NCBI GenBank assembly: GCA_003136295.1
Contig: PLDZ01000157.1
Location: 534-7,336 of the forward strand
Length of the DNA: 6,803 bases
Source: Candidatus Dormiibacterota bacterium
Lineage (GTDB): Bacteria > Chloroflexota > Dormibacteria > Aeolococcales > Aeolococcaceae
Direction of reading: 5' to 3'
Of the stretch, positions 1-6,634 are shown piece by piece (position 1 is the stretch's first letter; the number at the start of each line of letters is the position of its first letter). Below the pieces are notes generated by a model. It searched no databases, was not told the origin of the DNA, and saw only the letters and a list, made by a program, of their open reading frames with translations. The position numbers and the translations under genes are program-made.

Positions 1-2
1 TC

Positions 3-338
3 GCCAGCCTCGGGAGGCGTGTGACTCGGGCAGTCGTGATTCTCGGAGATCAGCCGGACATCAGCGCGGAGGTGGTCGACCGCCTCCTCGAGACCCAGGC
101 GACTTCAGGGCTCCCCGCGGCGGCGCTGAGCTTCGACGGGCTCCTCCATCCGCCGGTCGTGCTCGCTCGCGAGCTCTGGGGGGACGTCGCAGCGCTCGAG
201 GGAGATGTCGGGTGTCGGGCGCTGGTCCGGGCACACCCCGAGCTCGTTGCCGCTGTAGCCGCCGAGCGGCCTGGGGGTCATCCGATCGATATCGACACGC
301 GCGAGGACTTCGAACAGCTCGCCGCTGACCCTGGCTGA
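3..338 (+). CDS. MobA/MocA-like molybdenum cofactor nucleotidyltransferase, C-terminal part (5' end outside window)
   Basis: The reading frame is open from base 3 and stops with TGA at 336-338, giving 111 visible residues. A GTG at 21 exists, but the residues before it read smoothly into the domain, so I treat the gene as cut by the window edge and not as a short protein. Visible features are a hydrophobic strand ending in the GDQP motif (residues 15-18), typical of the nucleotide/metal site of MobA-like NTP transferases, an HPP segment before LARELW matching the family's usual G-H-P-V region, an LEGDxGxR segment, and a closing DIDTRED motif (about 96-102). Family members transfer CMP or GMP onto molybdopterin; the MocA branch makes the cytosine dinucleotide used by CoxL/XDH-type enzymes. 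The neighbouring maturation genes fit the MocA role. The exact nucleotide used (CTP or GTP) cannot be decided because the N-terminal LxxGxSxRxG loop is missing. Confidence 0.85.
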   Translation, partial: ASLGRRVTRAVVILGDQPDISAEVVDRLLETQATSGLPAAALSFDGLLHPPVVLARELWGDVAALEGDVGCRALVRAHPELVAAVAAERPGGHPIDIDTREDFEQLAADPG

Positions 339-376
339 CGCTCTGTTAGCCTCGGCCGGTCCAGTTCGCGATCTCC

Positions 377-381
377 GGAGG
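377..381 (+). promoter_or_regulatory. Shine-Dalgarno site for the amidohydrolase
   Basis: GGAGG lies eight bases upstream of a TTG at 390-392, an ideal spacing. It is the clearest ribosome binding site in the window, and it supports TTG as the start codon since no better start lies near the domain beginning. It sits in the 51-base gap after the upstream cofactor gene, which is short enough for co-transcription. It also forms part of the palindrome CTCCGGAG (373-380). Confidence 0.7.
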
Positions 382-389
382 TAGACGCG

Positions 390-1679
390 TTGCCAGCTCT
401 CGTCATTGTTGCCGAGCGGCTCATCGACGGCACGGGGCGGGACCCGATCGAGCGCGCTGCGGTGGTCATCGAGCACGCGCGGATCACTGCCGCAGGAGCC
501 CGTGCATCGCTGACGATCCCCACCGACGCAGAGGTGCTCGAGGAAGACGATCTCACCCTGCTGCCCGGCTTCATGGACATGCACGTCCACCTGGCGGCGT
601 CGGGGACCAACCTGGTGCGCATCCTCATGACCCCACCGTCGCTCGCGCTGCTCAACTCCGTCCCCAACTGCGCGCGCACGCTTGCGGCAGGTGTGACCAC
701 GGTGCGCGACGCGGGCCACACGCCGGTCGGCGTCCGTCTCGCCACCGAGGCAGGCCACTTCCCCGGACCAAGAATGCAACTCGCCGTGAGCTTGCTGAGC
801 CAGACCGGAGGGCACGGCGACGACCTCATGCCCTGCGGCGCACGCGTCGGACTCACCACGAACGTCGATGTGCCCCACGGGGTCGTGGACGGTGTCGACG
901 AGATGCGGCGCAAGGTGCGCGAGGTCCTGCAGGCGGGAGCGGACTGGATCAAGCTGTGTACCAGCGGTGGTGTGCTCAGCCCTGGTGACCTCCCCGAGCA
1001 CGCGCAGTTCTCGATCGACGAGATCCGCGTCGCCGTTGAGGAGGCCGCCGCGGTGGGCAAGCGCGTCATGGCACACGCGATGTCGCCGGCTGGGATTCGC
1101 AATGCGCTCGTCGCCGGGGTCACCAGCATCGAGCACGGGTGCCTGCTCGACGAGGAGGGCATCGCGATGATGAAGGAGAAGGGTGCGTACCTCGTGCCGA
1201 CGCTGGTGGCACCCGGCGACGTGATCGACGGAGCGAAAGTGGGTGGCGGTGGGCTGCCGCCCGAGATGATCGAGAAGGCCGAGCGCATCGGAGGGCTCCA
1301 TCGCGCCGCGGTGTCCGCTGCGATCGCCGCCGGGGTCAGGATCGCCATGGGGACGGACGCGGCGGTCGGCCCGCACGGGAAGAACCTTCGCGAGCTCGGT
1401 CAGATGGTCCGCTGTGGCATGACCCCGATGGAGGCGATCGTGGCGGCGACGAGCGTAGCCGCGGAACTCCTCCGTCGACCCGACCTGGGCTCACTCGAGC
1501 CCGGCAAGCTCGCCGACGTCGTCGCAGTCAGTGGGGATCCCCTGGCGGATATCGACAGCCTCGCCGATCCACAGCACATCCGGCTGGTGATCAAAAACGG
1601 TGTGGTCGCCCACGACTTCCGCGAGCGTGCGGGGGCTGCTCAACCCTCATCGGCATCGTCGCCGAGGGCAGCCTCGTAG
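390..1679 (+). CDS. metal-dependent amidohydrolase (prolidase / imidazolonepropionase-like)
   Basis: This 429-residue protein is full length for the family, with a TTG start and strong SD. It shows the amidohydrolase superfamily plan: a short N-terminal beta part (VAERLIDGTG, 8-17), then the TIM barrel. The metal site is HxH at H65/H67 (GFMDMHVHL), a lysine likely to be carboxylated at K188 (ADWIKLCTSGGV), H229 (AHAMS), H249 (SIEHG) and D323 (MGTDAA). This K/H/H/D set is that of the binuclear Xaa-Pro dipeptidase-like subgroup. The closing barrel-adjacent stretch LGSLEPGKLADVVAVSGDPL (366-385) is also typical. No signal peptide is seen, so it is probably cytoplasmic. The substrate is unknown: cyclic amides, N-acyl amino acids or Xaa-Pro dipeptides are all possible. 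It follows the MobA-like gene by 51 bases and its last 40 bases overlap the convergent MoeA-like gene. The family call is firm; any link to the hydroxylase pathway is inference. Confidence 0.9.
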   Translation: MPALVIVAERLIDGTGRDPIERAAVVIEHARITAAGARASLTIPTDAEVLEEDDLTLLPGFMDMHVHLAASGTNLVRILMTPPSLALLNSVPNCARTLAAGVTTVRDAGHTPVGVRLATEAGHFPGPRMQLAVSLLSQTGGHGDDLMPCGARVGLTTNVDVPHGVVDGVDEMRRKVREVLQAGADWIKLCTSGGVLSPGDLPEHAQFSIDEIRVAVEEAAAVGKRVMAHAMSPAGIRNALVAGVTSIEHGCLLDEEGIAMMKEKGAYLVPTLVAPGDVIDGAKVGGGGLPPEMIEKAERIGGLHRAAVSAAIAAGVRIAMGTDAAVGPHGKNLRELGQMVRCGMTPMEAIVAATSVAAELLRRPDLGSLEPGKLADVVAVSGDPLADIDSLADPQHIRLVIKNGVVAHDFRERAGAAQPSSASSPRAAS

Positions 1680-2695
1680 GGAGGTATCCGCCATGCCGCC
1701 TCCTTGCCGAGCAACCCGCCGTGGCCGAGCGACGCGAGGTAGGGTGGATCGAGTGGCAGCCCCGCATGCAGCCGGGCGATGAGCAGGTCGAGCGCGCTCC
1801 GGCGGGAGAACATGCCACATGACGCCACCCCGATCACCGGCCTGCCCAGCAGCTCGGCGATCCAATAGCTGCTTCCCGGGTGCATGGGCAGGCCTCGCCG
1901 GATCGAGGTCGCCCCCGCGGCGAGCAGGCTCTGCCAGGTGACGTCAAGTGGATCGACCGACGCGACGCCGACAGCAAGGACCATGTCCGCCGTACGCGCG
2001 GCGTCCACCAGTGCCTGCTGCACCTGCTCAGCACTGTCGTCGACATACCGGACGGGCTCGATGGTGCCGCCGAACCACGCGCTGCGCATCCCGAGCGATC
2101 GCTCGAAGCGCTCCCGCGCTTCGCCTGTCAGCTGCTGACGCACGATTGCCGCCACACGAAGCGGGAGAAAGGGGCGGACCCTGAGGATCCCGGTGCCGTC
2201 GCCTGCCGCGAACGCGGCTCGCTCCGCCTGCTCGAGAGACCACTCATCGATCGCGAGCGGGGTGACCTTGACGCCCGCCAGGGTCCTGCCCGCATCCACG
2301 TGCAAACCGTCGGGCACCGTGAAGACCGTGACGCCGTCGATCGCATTGACGGCCGCGAGCGCTCTCACGTCCACCTCGACCATGCCGCGCCATGCCGCCA
2401 CCAACCGCGCCTGCGACTCCACCGGCGACCGCGCCGCGGTCCCGAGGCCGGCGACCGCGGTGGCGATACGAACCGCGGCGGCGTCCTCGCCGACGTCACC
2501 CTCGTCGAGCCAGAGGAGGTGCAGCTCCTCGGGATGCGCGTCGCGCAGTGCCACCTCGTCGCCGGGCACGAGCACGACTCCCTTGGTGAGCGCCGGGCGG
2601 CCACCCCCATCCAGGACGTCGCGGCAGAGGACGGCACCGACCCACCGCGCTGAAGGGCCATCGACCGCCGCGCCCGGGAGGACCTCCAGTCTCAC
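1640..2695 (-). CDS. MoeA-like molybdopterin-binding protein (MoCF_biosynth domain)
   Basis: The protein has 351 residues and starts with GTG at 2695, which overlaps the xdhC stop in the sequence GTGA. The N-terminal 85 or so residues (RWVGAVLCRDVL, ALTKGVVL, DEGDVGEDAAAVRIATAVAG) resemble the MoeA lid region, where the K-G-x-V-L and E-G-D-V-x-E-D elements recur. The middle (about 105-180) is less recognisable. The C-terminal half looks like a MoCF_biosynth domain: VGVASVDPLDVTWQSLLAAG (242-261) aligns with MoeA's GGVSxGxxD stretch, keeping S246 and D251. MHPGSSY (271-277) and GVASCGMFSRRSALDLLIARL (289-309) replace MoeA's KPGKP and GLPGNPxSA. Proteins of this type often accompany MobA-like enzymes in CoxL/XDH clusters, in some bacteria as a single fused chain. 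It probably binds molybdopterin or its dinucleotide during cofactor assembly; the catalytic role is uncertain. It overlaps the amidohydrolase tail by 40 bases. Confidence 0.82.
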   Translation of the reverse strand: MRLEVLPGAAVDGPSARWVGAVLCRDVLDGGGRPALTKGVVLVPGDEVALRDAHPEELHLLWLDEGDVGEDAAAVRIATAVAGLGTAARSPVESQARLVAAWRGMVEVDVRALAAVNAIDGVTVFTVPDGLHVDAGRTLAGVKVTPLAIDEWSLEQAERAAFAAGDGTGILRVRPFLPLRVAAIVRQQLTGEARERFERSLGMRSAWFGGTIEPVRYVDDSAEQVQQALVDAARTADMVLAVGVASVDPLDVTWQSLLAAGATSIRRGLPMHPGSSYWIAELLGRPVIGVASCGMFSRRSALDLLIARLHAGLPLDPPYLASLGHGGLLGKEAAWRIPPYEAALGDDADEG

Positions 2696-3768
2696 CCGAC
2701 CGGTGCCGCGGCGACCGCAGACAGCGATCCCGCGTTCCGGCCCCGGCGCACTGCCACGATCTCGGCGAGGATGGCGATGGCGATCTCCTCAGGCGTCGCC
2801 GCGCCGAGGTCGAGCCCGACCGGGCTGTGGATGCGTGCGATGTCCGAATCGGTGAATCCCGCGTCGCGGAGCCGGGCCACCCGTTTGGCGTGCGTGCCGC
2901 GACTTCCGATCGCGCCGATGTAGCCGGTTTCGGTGCGGAGCAGGGCGCTCAGCGCCGGGTCCTCGAACTTCGGGTCGTGAGCAAGGCACACGGCGGCGTC
3001 CCGGGGGCCCAGCTCGAATCTCGGCAGCGCCTCATCCGGCCATGCCGTGACCAGGCGTTCGGCGTCGGGGATGCGCTCCACATTGTTGAAGGCTGTACGC
3101 GGGTCGACCACCGACACGGTGAATCCCGCCGCGCGAGCCATGGTGGTGAGTGCGACGGCGATATGCACGGCTCCGATGACGACCAGCTGTGGCGCAGGGA
3201 CGATCGGATCGACGAACACCCGCGTGCCCGCGATCTCCTCGACCCCGGGAAGGCCAGACGCGATCCGAGGCCGCGCTGCCGCGACCACCTCGGAAGCCGA
3301 CGAGGAGCCGCCAAGGCTGCCGACCAGGTCGCCGTCCGCCGTCGCGGCGGCACGATTGCCGGCGTGATCGCCGTCCAGCGCGGTCAGGAGCGCGACCGGC
3401 CGCGAGGTTTCGATCGCGCGCCGGACCTCTTCGATGACGGGATCCGATCCATCGCTCTCGAGGGTTTCCACGAAGATGTCGACCTCGCCACCACAGGACA
3501 GGCCCACGGCCCAGCCCATCTCGTCACTGATGCCGTAATGGAGCAGGCGAGGCGGGGCGTCGCCGGCGATGGTCGCCTGCGCCTCGAGCACCACCGCGGA
3601 CTCGAGACAGCCGCCACTCACGGAGCCGGCCATCCGACCGTCGCGGCTCACCAGGAGGCGGGCACCCATGGGGCGCGGGGTTGATCCGGAGGTGCCGACA
3701 ACGGTCGCGACCGCAACCAGCGGGTCACCCTCGCTCCATTCGGTCAGCGTCGGGAGCAGATCTCGCAT
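2692..3768 (-). CDS. xdhC: XdhC/CoxF-family molybdenum cofactor maturation factor
   Basis: I chose the ATG at 3768 (358 residues, MRDLLPTLTEW) because homologs begin about here; an in-frame ATG at 3837 would add 23 unconvincing residues and reach into the divergent gene's start. The XdhC_CoxI domain shows GTSGSTPRPMG (25-35), GSVSGGCLE (48-56) and GLSCGGEVDI (89-98, with the conserved cysteine). The Rossmann-like XdhC_C domain follows, with VVIGAVHIA (196-204), VVDPR (221-225), HDPKFEDP (264-271), IGSRG (287-291) and SPVGLDLGA (315-323). Family members bind sulfurated molybdenum cofactor, protect it and help insert it into the apo-hydroxylase; CoxF does this with CoxD and CoxE for CO dehydrogenase. 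The dinucleotide loop reads GAVHIA, not the common GAGHVA. The gene heads a two-gene operon with the MoeA-like gene, its stop overlapping that gene's GTG by four bases. Confidence 0.92.
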   Translation of the reverse strand: MRDLLPTLTEWSEGDPLVAVATVVGTSGSTPRPMGARLLVSRDGRMAGSVSGGCLESAVVLEAQATIAGDAPPRLLHYGISDEMGWAVGLSCGGEVDIFVETLESDGSDPVIEEVRRAIETSRPVALLTALDGDHAGNRAAATADGDLVGSLGGSSSASEVVAAARPRIASGLPGVEEIAGTRVFVDPIVPAPQLVVIGAVHIAVALTTMARAAGFTVSVVDPRTAFNNVERIPDAERLVTAWPDEALPRFELGPRDAAVCLAHDPKFEDPALSALLRTETGYIGAIGSRGTHAKRVARLRDAGFTDSDIARIHSPVGLDLGAATPEEIAIAILAEIVAVRRGRNAGSLSAVAAAPVG

Positions 3769-3839
3769 GCCATGAGTATCCGCTTCCGCCGCCGAGCGCC
3801 ACAAGCCGTCGCTCAACCCCGCGGTGCACAATTCCATGA
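3769..3839. promoter_or_regulatory. divergent promoter region between xdhC and coxG
   Basis: These 71 bases separate two genes that run apart, so promoters for both should lie here or just inside the genes. On the minus strand TTGTGG (3804-3799), an 18-base spacer and GATACT (3780-3775) resemble a sigma-70-type promoter, and GATACT ends six bases before the ATG of xdhC. On the plus strand CACAAT (3827-3832) ends seven bases before the ATG of coxG, without a good -35. Neither gene has a clear Shine-Dalgarno site. Both layouts are those expected for leaderless mRNAs. The matches are short and this is a weak call; no operator-like inverted repeat was found. Confidence 0.35.
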
Positions 3840-4550
3840 ATGCAAATCGAGAATTCCTTCGCCGTCAAGGCGGCGCCTGATCGCGTGTACGAGTTCCTGC
3901 TCGACGTCAATAACGTCGTGAGTTGCGTTCCCGGTGCGGAGCTGTCTGAGGTGGTCGACCCCAATACCTTCAAGGGCAAGGTGCGGATCAAGGTCGGGCC
4001 GGTGACCGTGAGCTACAACGGCACCGCCCGGATCACGTCGCGCGATGCCGAGACGCGCACGGCGACGCTCGAGGCGGAAGGTCGCGAGACCACCGGCTCG
4101 GGAAGCGCCCAGGCGACGACGGTGATGGCGGTTGCCCCCGACGGTGAGAGCTCGAGGGTGACGCTGACCACCGACTTCACGGTCGTCGGGCGGGTCGCCC
4201 AGTTCGGCCGCGGCATCATGGAGGACGTCTCACGCCACCTGGTCGGGCAGGCGGCCGAATGCATTCAGTCGAAGCTCGAGGCACCGCCCCCCGGCACGGC
4301 AGCCGCTGATCCCTCCGAAGCTGGAGCCGACGCCGCATCAACAGCCTCCGCGGCGCCCTCCTCGCCGGCGCCATCGAAACCGGCCGCCCTCGATGCGATG
4401 GCGCTCGGTCGCGCCGTGGCAAAGGAGCGCTTGAGCCGGATCAAGGTGCGGCCACAGACGATCGCGATGGGCTTCGCGGGGCTGGTCAGCCTGCTGCTGC
4501 TCCGCCGCGTCCGGCGAGCCCGCCGGCGGCGCCGCGAGCGGAACGGCTGA
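3840..4550 (+). CDS. coxG: CoxG-type SRPBCC protein with C-terminal membrane anchor
   Basis: The 236-residue protein has three parts. Residues 1-147 are an SRPBCC/CoxG domain: MQIENSFAVKAAPDRVYEFL, then CVPGAELSEV (29-38), FKGKVRIKVGPVTVSYNG (44-61), and a C-terminal helix around residues 121-146. Residues 148-187 are a low-complexity Ala/Pro/Ser linker. Residues 206-221 (QTIAMGFAGLVSLLLL) form one hydrophobic segment followed by an Arg-rich tail, so the protein is probably tethered to the membrane with the tail in the cytoplasm. CoxG is needed to attach Mo-type CO dehydrogenase to the membrane and has been shown in mycobacteria to bind and carry menaquinone to the enzyme; linker plus anchor suit that. 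The start is ATG 3840, with no SD visible. A second ATG four bases upstream is in another frame. It runs alone on this strand between two minus-strand operons, and its last 65 bases overlap the convergent coxE. Confidence 0.9.
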   Translation: MQIENSFAVKAAPDRVYEFLLDVNNVVSCVPGAELSEVVDPNTFKGKVRIKVGPVTVSYNGTARITSRDAETRTATLEAEGRETTGSGSAQATTVMAVAPDGESSRVTLTTDFTVVGRVAQFGRGIMEDVSRHLVGQAAECIQSKLEAPPPGTAAADPSEAGADAASTASAAPSSPAPSKPAALDAMALGRAVAKERLSRIKVRPQTIAMGFAGLVSLLLLRRVRRARRRRRERNG

Positions 4551-5697
4551 CGCGCCGAGGGAGCTGGGCGAGCAGCCTGCCGAGCGCGTCGAGCGCCTCG
4601 ACGCTGTGGGCGCTCAGAAAATCGTCGCAATGAGGGAGCGCCGCGGCCATCCCGCGAGTCTCGGGCTGATAGACCGTGCTGCCCAGGAGCGGGTTGAGCC
4701 AGATCAGCCGGTGGCAACTCCTGCGCAGGCGGGCCATCTCGCGTCCGAGCTGTTCGGGGTCCCCTCGGTCCCACCCGTCGCTGATGATGATGACGACGGC
4801 GCCGTGGCCGAGCACCCTGCGGGCGTGGTCACGCTGAAACGTGTGCAGCGCGTCGGCGATGCGCGTTCCGCCGCCGATGTCGTGGACCTGGGTAGCCACG
4901 TGGTCGAGCGCTGCATCGATATCGCCGTGGCGGAGGAGATGGGTGATTCTGGTCAGATGTGTCGAAAACGCGAAGGTCTCGACGCGTTCGCGCCTGCCGA
5001 TCGCATGCGCGAAGACGAGGAGATGGCGCGAGTACCGATCCATCGAGCCGCTGACGTCGCAGAGGACCACGATCGGGCGTCGCTTGGTGCGCGCGCTCGC
5101 GCGGGCGAGGCGGTGCGCGTCGCCGCCCTGGCGCGCGGCGGCTCGCATGGTGCGGCGTAACTCGACCGTTCCCCGACGGTCGGCGCGCAGGCGTCGGGTC
5201 CTGCGTTCGGCGACCCGCCACGGAGACTGGCGAAGCAGCCGCCGGACCGACGCCAGCTCGTCCCAGCTCATCTCGCGAAAATCGCGCTGGCGCAGCAACT
5301 CCTCGGCGCTGTACCCGGTGCTCGAGGCCGGAGGCCCCTCCACCTCGCGGGCGACGCCGGGAGAAGACAGTCCGAGCGCGTTCATCCACGCCAGCGCCTG
5401 TTTGGGATCGAGCGCCAGCGGACGGCTTCTCCCGGGAATGGAGCCGGCCTTGCCTTCTCCTCCGGGCCTGGAGAAGAAGAGGTCGAATGCGGCGTCGAAC
5501 ACCGGCCCCTCCTCGCGGCGGGTGACGAACACGGCGCGAAGCGCATAGCGGACCTCGTCCGGCCGCTCCAGGTCGATCGCGAGCAGCGCCTCGCACGCGT
5601 CGCGCACACGCTCGGGGCCGGTGGTCAACCCCGCATCGCGGAGCAGACGCGCGAAGAGCGTCACGCTCTCCACGGGATCAGGGGCATTACCGATCAC
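4486..5697 (-). CDS. coxE: CoxE-like VWA-domain protein (MoxR partner)
   Basis: The 403-residue protein fits the CoxE family (often about 400). The N-terminal part is helical and begins near VTLFARLLRDAGLTTGPERV (12-31), followed by a variable middle and an Arg-rich stretch (162-206). The von Willebrand A domain then starts with VVLCDVSGSM (210-219), the MIDAS DxSxS at D214/S216/S218, with the MIDAS threonine at T278 (GGGTRIADAL) and the aspartate at D307 (IIISDGWDRGD). The metal site therefore looks intact. In CO dehydrogenase maturation CoxE pairs with the AAA+ ATPase CoxD and is thought to recruit it to its target at the membrane. The start is GTG 5697, overlapping the coxD stop as GTGA, which suggests translational coupling; no SD is seen at proper distance. 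The final residues are a Gly/Ala/Arg tail encoded opposite the coxG C-terminus and may be poorly conserved. Confidence 0.92.
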   Translation of the reverse strand: MIGNAPDPVESVTLFARLLRDAGLTTGPERVRDACEALLAIDLERPDEVRYALRAVFVTRREEGPVFDAAFDLFFSRPGGEGKAGSIPGRSRPLALDPKQALAWMNALGLSSPGVAREVEGPPASSTGYSAEELLRQRDFREMSWDELASVRRLLRQSPWRVAERRTRRLRADRRGTVELRRTMRAAARQGGDAHRLARASARTKRRPIVVLCDVSGSMDRYSRHLLVFAHAIGRRERVETFAFSTHLTRITHLLRHGDIDAALDHVATQVHDIGGGTRIADALHTFQRDHARRVLGHGAVVIIISDGWDRGDPEQLGREMARLRRSCHRLIWLNPLLGSTVYQPETRGMAAALPHCDDFLSAHSVEALDALGRLLAQLPRRVSRSARGAAGGLAGRGGAAAG

Positions 5698-6587
5698 CGT
5701 CGCGCGTGCTCTGCGATCGCCTCCTCGCCCCTTTGGAGGTCCTCCTGGTGCTTGATCGCCGCGCCCATCGTCTCGCGGAGCGCAGCGGGCGTCGCCTCGG
5801 TGTGGCCGAGGGCCGCGAGCGCGCGCGCCCAGTCGACCGTTTCTGCCACTCCTGGCACTTTGTAGAGGTCGAGGCCGCGAAGCCGCTGGGTCACTTCCGC
5901 AACCTGGCGGCCGAGCCGCTCGGATACCTCCGGTGCCCGGACTCGAACGATTGCGACCTCGCGCTCGAGGTCCGGGTAGTCGATCCAGTGATACAGGCAG
6001 CGTCGCTTCAGCGCGTCGTGGACCTCGCGGGTGCGATTACCCGTGAGGATGACGAGCGGAGGGTGCTCGGCACGAATCGTCCCCAGCTCGGGAATGCTGA
6101 TCGCGTAGTCGGCGAGGATCTCGAGCAGGAATGCCTCGAACTCCTCGTCGGATCTATCGATCTCGTCGATGAGGAGGACGGGCGGGACCGCGTCGTGGTT
6201 GTCGATCGCGTCCAGCAGCGGCCGCCGCAGCAGGAAGTCCGGACCGAACACGTCCTGCTCGGCGCGAACGCGATCCTCACGCTCACCGACCAGCCGGATG
6301 TGCAGCAGCTGGCGCGCGTAATTCCATTCGTACGCGGCATGGGCGAGGTCGATTCCCTCGTAACACTGGAGCCGGATCAGACGGGATCCCAGACCCGCGG
6401 CCAGCGCCCGCGCCGCTTCGGTCTTGCCGACACCCGCCTCCCCTTCGAGGAAGAGCGGCTTGTTGATGCGCATCGCAACCAGGATTGCCGTCGCCAGGCG
6501 TCTGTCGCAGAGGTAGTCGTTCGCCGCCAGCAGAGCGACGACCGCGTCGACCGAAGCGGGCTGCGCGCTTTCGGCCGGTGCATTCAT
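5694..6587 (-). CDS. coxD: CoxD-like MoxR-family AAA+ ATPase
   Basis: With the ATG at 6587 the protein has 297 residues, close to usual CoxD length. It has Walker A GEAGVGKT (49-56), Walker B VLLIDEIDRSDE (137-148), sensor 1 in ILTGNRTREVHDAL (180-193, N184), the following arginine pair in ALKRRC (192-197) and the MoxR signature KVPGVAETVDWARAL near residue 250. CoxD is an ATP-dependent chaperone required for maturation of the molybdenum-copper site of CO dehydrogenase, acting with CoxE and CoxF; in other hydroxylase clusters the same pair probably matures the enzyme. An alternative GTG at 6638 would add 17 residues and overlap the upstream stop as GTGA, the same junction used elsewhere here, but the extra residues look unlike the family and include two AGG codons. 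I prefer ATG 6587 modestly; neither has an SD. Confidence 0.92.
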   Translation of the reverse strand: MNAPAESAQPASVDAVVALLAANDYLCDRRLATAILVAMRINKPLFLEGEAGVGKTEAARALAAGLGSRLIRLQCYEGIDLAHAAYEWNYARQLLHIRLVGEREDRVRAEQDVFGPDFLLRRPLLDAIDNHDAVPPVLLIDEIDRSDEEFEAFLLEILADYAISIPELGTIRAEHPPLVILTGNRTREVHDALKRRCLYHWIDYPDLEREVAIVRVRAPEVSERLGRQVAEVTQRLRGLDLYKVPGVAETVDWARALAALGHTEATPAALRETMGAAIKHQEDLQRGEEAIAEHARR

Positions 6588-6634
6588 GTACTGAGGGTGA
6601 CGAGTCGTCGCCCTCGCGGTCAAGCCGCAGACCC

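Noticed and set aside
21..338. A stand-alone 105-residue protein starting at GTG 21
   Set aside because: The frame is open back to the window edge and the sequence is clearly the C-terminal part of a MobA-like domain lacking its nucleotide loop, so it is a cut gene.
105..1376. A 423-codon open frame on the minus strand opposite the amidohydrolase
   Set aside because: It is a GC-rich antisense shadow: Arg/His/Asp-heavy composition, no recognisable domain, and the opposite strand encodes a protein with a full metal site.
1681..1704. Possible hairpin with a GGAGG/CCTCC stem after the amidohydrolase
   Set aside because: The stem is only five pairs with a long loop and no T-run, and it lies inside the MoeA-like coding sequence.
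1880..2653. A 257-codon plus-strand frame opposite the MoeA-like gene
   Set aside because: It is Arg/His/Asp-rich with no family resemblance, whereas the minus-strand protein has MoeA-like motifs and an operon junction.
2827..3684. A 285-codon plus-strand frame opposite xdhC
   Set aside because: It is an antisense shadow of a gene with clear XdhC motifs.
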